15,794 nt of DNA from the NCBI GenBank assembly GCA_021774995.1, contig JAJFIM010000111.1, forward strand, positions 1-15,794, given 5' to 3'. Positions 13,629 through 15,794 of this stretch are shown piece by piece. Under the pieces are notes generated by a model, which had not been told where the DNA came from, searched no databases, and saw only the letters and a list, made by a program, of their open reading frames with translations. This stretch comes from Alphaproteobacteria bacterium. GTDB lineage: Bacteria; Pseudomonadota; Alphaproteobacteria; SMXP01. How positions within the stretch are numbered: the first letter of the stretch is position 1; each line of letters opens with the position of its first letter. A program made the position numbers and the translations under genes.

Positions 13629-14590
13629 TCCAAAGCGCTCAGTCTTTGCGGAGCGGCGCTTTGAGGCAGACCGGGCCGTCCGGCCTCTTGGGGGCGCCGT
13701 GCGACAAAATCAGCTTTCAAGCTGGCGGCCGTTGAGCGGCTGCCGTCATGGCTGTAGCCGGGCGGGGCGAAGATGTATAAAAACCGCTGCGCGAAAGTGA
13801 GGCCGGGCGCCAGCGCGTCACGGGCAATGCCGACATATTCATGAAAGGCGACGCGCAAGGGGTTGAAGGTGCCGATGTTTTTGACAATGCCATAGCGCAC
13901 CGGATCGCTGTCTTCTTCGGGCACGAACGTGCCGAACATTCTGTCCCAGATAATCAGTGTCCCTGCATAATTGGCGTCAAGGTATCGTGGGTTGCGGCCA
14001 TGGTGAACGCGGTGATGGGAGGGCGTGTTGAAGACGGCTTCGAACCAGCGGGGCAGGCGGTTGATCGTTTCTGTGTGAATCCAAAACTGATAGACCAGAT
14101 TCAGAGACGCGACAAAAGCGATCAGCGCGGGATGGAATCCCAACAAGGCGATGGGGACCATCAAGACGATCAGTCCTGAGATCGGTCCGGTCCAGGACTG
14201 TCGCAACGCCGTCGTCAAATTGTAATGTTGGCTGGAGTGATGCACCACATGCGCGGCCCAGAACCAGCGTGAGCGATGCATCAGTCGGTGCCGCCAGTAA
14301 TATTCAAGATCAGCCAGTACAAAACATAAAATTCCAGCGCCCCAACTCACCTCAATGGTCGTCACGCGGAACTGATAGGCGAGTAAGACGAGCCCGAAAA
14401 CCAAGCCGCCGAGAAGAGCATCGCTGATCACGCTACCCAATCCCATTGTCAAACTGGTGATCGCGTCGCGCGTTTCATAGCTCCCCTTCAGGGAGGCAAA
14501 ACGCAGAGCCAAAACCTCCCCCACGATGAGGAGGATGTAAAAAGGCGTGGCCAGGGTCGAGGCGTCAGGAAAGGAAATTGGGTCGGGCAT
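13625..14590 (-). CDS. Sterol desaturase / fatty acid hydroxylase-superfamily membrane protein
   Basis: The protein has 321 residues from ATG 14590. A TTG start three codons upstream (14599) is possible but less likely. Several hydrophobic segments are visible (about 17-30, 55-73, 86-98, 139-170). The di-iron histidine boxes of the superfamily are all present: HRLMH (His101, His105), HVVHH plus SQHYN (His114, His117, His118, His122), an isolated His172 in WIHTE, and HHRVHHGRN (His192-His197). Members insert oxygen or double bonds into sterols, fatty acids, carotenoids or alkylglycerol lipids in the membrane. The exact substrate cannot be read. The gene follows the single-pass unknown protein by 31 bp on the same strand and ends in a 4-bp tail-to-tail overlap with the SGNH gene. 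A tail of low-complexity Ala/Arg/Pro residues ends the protein. Confidence 0.9.
   Translation of the reverse strand: MPDPISFPDASTLATPFYILLIVGEVLALRFASLKGSYETRDAITSLTMGLGSVISDALLGGLVFGLVLLAYQFRVTTIEVSWGAGILCFVLADLEYYWRHRLMHRSRWFWAAHVVHHSSQHYNLTTALRQSWTGPISGLIVLMVPIALLGFHPALIAFVASLNLVYQFWIHTETINRLPRWFEAVFNTPSHHRVHHGRNPRYLDANYAGTLIIWDRMFGTFVPEEDSDPVRYGIVKNIGTFNPLRVAFHEYVGIARDALAPGLTFAQRFLYIFAPPGYSHDGSRSTAASLKADFVARRPQEAGRPGLPQSAAPQRLSALD
13631..13663. terminator. 8-bp stem hairpin just after the SGNH gene (possible bidirectional transcription end)
   Basis: CAAAGCGC (13631-13638) is perfectly complementary to GCGCTTTG (13656-13663), with a 17-nt loop that can pair further (CGCTC with GAGCG). It begins 2 bp after the SGNH stop and lies inside the 3' end of the opposite-strand hydroxylase gene. 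No T-run follows on either strand, so it is not a classical intrinsic terminator. Confidence 0.3.
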
Positions 14591-14621
14591 GGGGATCAAG
14601 TCTTCGCAAAAAAGGGGCGTT

Positions 14622-15077
14622 TCAGACGTCGCGCGCGCCCGGGATCAGCCGTATGATACTTTGGTGATACATAGATATTCCAGAGGCGCTCCCAGATGCA
14701 CCCGGTGGCGACCTAAATTGCACCCGCGCGCGTGGATAAGTAAAGTCGTTGAAAGTTATATTTAAAGTGTTACCCGGCTTTTTATCCACGCGGGCGATCT
14801 GGCCTGCGCCTAAAATCCGCGTCAAAAATTCATCGCCAATGGATTGAATGAGGCCAAGAGAATGGTCCTCCCCGCGCAATATCAACAGGGCGGTACGGCC
14901 GTCGCGGGACAAGGCGGCCTCATCAACAACGCTGCCGGGGTTCTCTTTTTCAAAGAGGTCGCGGGCTTGGGTTTCGTCGGCGAGCTTAGCCCTTTTCGTG
15001 TACCCCAATTTGTGTAAAACAACCGCCAGAACGGCGATCGCGATAATGGCAATGATCAGAACCGCGGGGAGGGGCAT
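14622..15077 (-). CDS. Single-pass membrane protein of unknown function
   Basis: The protein has 151 residues from ATG 15077, or 156 from the GTG at 15092. Neither start has a clear Shine-Dalgarno. A strongly hydrophobic N-terminal helix (about 3-21, PAVLIIAIIAIAVLAVVL) is followed by a basic stop-transfer segment and a soluble domain of about 120 residues containing AALSRDGRTALLILRGED and NITFNDFTYPRARVQF. I do not recognise a family. The soluble part looks beta-rich, with alternating hydrophobic residues and no obvious catalytic motif or cysteine. It is the first gene of a minus-strand pair with the di-iron hydroxylase, 31 bp upstream of it, and is divergent from the glutamine synthetase-like gene. 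A helper role for the hydroxylase is possible but only from position. Confidence 0.65.
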   Translation of the reverse strand: MPLPAVLIIAIIAIAVLAVVLHKLGYTKRAKLADETQARDLFEKENPGSVVDEAALSRDGRTALLILRGEDHSLGLIQSIGDEFLTRILGAGQIARVDKKPGNTLNITFNDFTYPRARVQFRSPPGASGSASGISMYHQSIIRLIPGARDV

Positions 15078-15157
15078 GGCAGGTAAGTTCACTCTCTGCT
15101 AGGTTCGCCAGTAATTGGAAATGAGGTAGGTTCAAATTGTTCGCAATGCTATCATAA

Positions 15158-15163
15158 TATAAT
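15158..15163 (+). promoter_or_regulatory. Perfect TATAAT -10 box before the glutamine synthetase-like gene
   Basis: An exact TATAAT lies in an AT-rich stretch of the divergent spacer, 38 bp before ATG 15202. The nearest -35-like words are TTGTTC (15137-15142, 15-bp spacing) or ATTGTT one base upstream (16-bp spacing), both weak. The AT-rich patch contrasts with the GC-rich surroundings. Confidence 0.45.
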
Positions 15164-15201
15164 TTCAAAAAACAGTTCCATGAGAAAGGCGCCGCTAAGA
15201 C

Positions 15202-15794
15202 ATGATCACCAGAGCGGATGTTGAGAAGGTAATTGCCGAGCGGGGGATCGATCACATCAAAGTGGGTGTGTTTGATATGGATGGAATCTTGCGCGGAAAA
15301 TACATGAACAAAAGAAAATTCGAATCTGCGCTGGCCAGTGGATTTGGATTTTGCGACGTGGTTCTGGGTTGGGATTCGAACGATCAGCTATACGATAACG
15401 TTACGGCAACCGGGTGGCATACGGCCTATCCTGACGCCATGGTTAGGCTGTTGCCCGATACCATGCGCGAATTGCCTTTTGAAGAAAACTCTCTTCTCGT
15501 CCTGGGGGAATTTGCAGGGGAAATGGAAAAAATTTGCCCGCGCGGCCTCTTGCGGCGCGTGCTGGAGCGCGCCGATGCGCTCGGGTTCAAGGCCATTGCG
15601 GCGTGTGAGTTTGAGTTTTTTCTTTTCGAAGAGACCCCCCATTCCGTTCGCGAAAAAAATTACCGTGATCTGACGAATTTCACCCCCGGGTTTTTTGGGT
15701 ATTCAATTCTTAGAAGTTCGGTCCATGCAGAGGTTCAGCAGGAATTGTTGCGTCTTTGCAAAGATATGAATATGGAGCTGGAAGGCCTGCACAC
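15202..15794 (+). CDS. Glutamine synthetase-family ligase (partial, C-terminus off window)
   Basis: The frame is open from ATG 15202 to the window end, giving 197 complete residues. The N-terminal beta-grasp part shows VFDMDGILRGKYM (about 23-35), typical of glutamine synthetase-like ligases that are not the main GlnA. The catalytic part begins near residue 110, and CEFEFFLFEE (about 135-144) holds the paired metal-binding Glu residues of the family. The last residues, EGLHT, are the start of the next conserved block. Related enzymes include glutamine synthetases and gamma-glutamyl ligases acting on polyamines or other amines. Which one this is cannot be told without the C-terminal half. It is transcribed away from the minus-strand pair and probably starts a separate unit. 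The usual length is 430-470, so over half is missing. Confidence 0.92.
   Translation, partial: MITRADVEKVIAERGIDHIKVGVFDMDGILRGKYMNKRKFESALASGFGFCDVVLGWDSNDQLYDNVTATGWHTAYPDAMVRLLPDTMRELPFEENSLLVLGEFAGEMEKICPRGLLRRVLERADALGFKAIAACEFEFFLFEETPHSVREKNYRDLTNFTPGFFGYSILRSSVHAEVQQELLRLCKDMNMELEGLH

Noticed and set aside
1..15794. tRNA, rRNA, CRISPR array, insertion sequence or attachment site
   Set aside because: Reading both strands showed no regularly spaced repeats, tRNA-like T-loop segments, transposase motifs or long terminal inverted repeats.

Overview
The window looks like chromosomal DNA of a Gram-negative bacterium, most likely an alphaproteobacterium. This is inferred from moderately high GC with many GCGC and GGCGCC words, the gene families present, and short same-strand spacings with occasional GTG starts. 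No rRNA, tRNA, transposase, integrase or CRISPR array was found. The organism assignment is an inference from style and gene content, not a phylogenetic result.

Layout. Positions 1-1570 (minus strand) hold a partial UPF0104/AglD-type membrane protein and a DPM1/GtrB-like family 2 glycosyltransferase. A 201-bp divergent spacer follows, carrying two inward-to-gene copies of TTGACAGCG. Positions 1772-4802 (plus) hold a Wzx-like oligosaccharide flippase and a GMC oxidoreductase, 4 bp apart. A lone minus-strand PNPOx-like flavoprotein gene (4821-5402) interrupts the series. Positions 5660-9165 (plus) hold a large protein that fuses a PhyH-like Fe(II)/2-oxoglutarate dioxygenase to a Rieske [2Fe-2S] domain, then a four-helix cytochrome b561, then a GT4 glycosyltransferase that starts directly after the cytochrome stop codon. 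Positions 9259-13628 (plus) hold a CmoA-like SAM enzyme, a NodU/TobZ/CmcH-type O-carbamoyltransferase, an SxtJ-family membrane protein, a 50-residue DUF5989-type membrane protein and a membrane-anchored SGNH hydrolase. Positions 13625-15077 (minus) hold a single-pass protein of unknown function followed by a sterol desaturase/fatty acid hydroxylase family protein. Their far end overlaps the SGNH gene by 4 bp, tail to tail. From 15202 a glutamine synthetase-family gene runs out of the window on the plus strand.

Working together (inference). Polyprenyl-linked glycosyl transfer (GT2), a second glycosyltransferase (GT4), a lipid-linked oligosaccharide flippase, an O-carbamoyltransferase and an SGNH esterase/acyltransferase candidate point to synthesis, decoration and export of a cell-surface or secreted glycoconjugate. 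Interleaved with these are redox genes: the GMC flavoenzyme, the dioxygenase-Rieske fusion, the b-type cytochrome and the di-iron hydroxylase. They suggest the product is oxidatively tailored, possibly with a dedicated membrane electron supply. The most unusual points are the dioxygenase-Rieske fusion beside a cytochrome b, and a CmoA-like enzyme next to an SxtI-J-K-L-like carbamoylation block.
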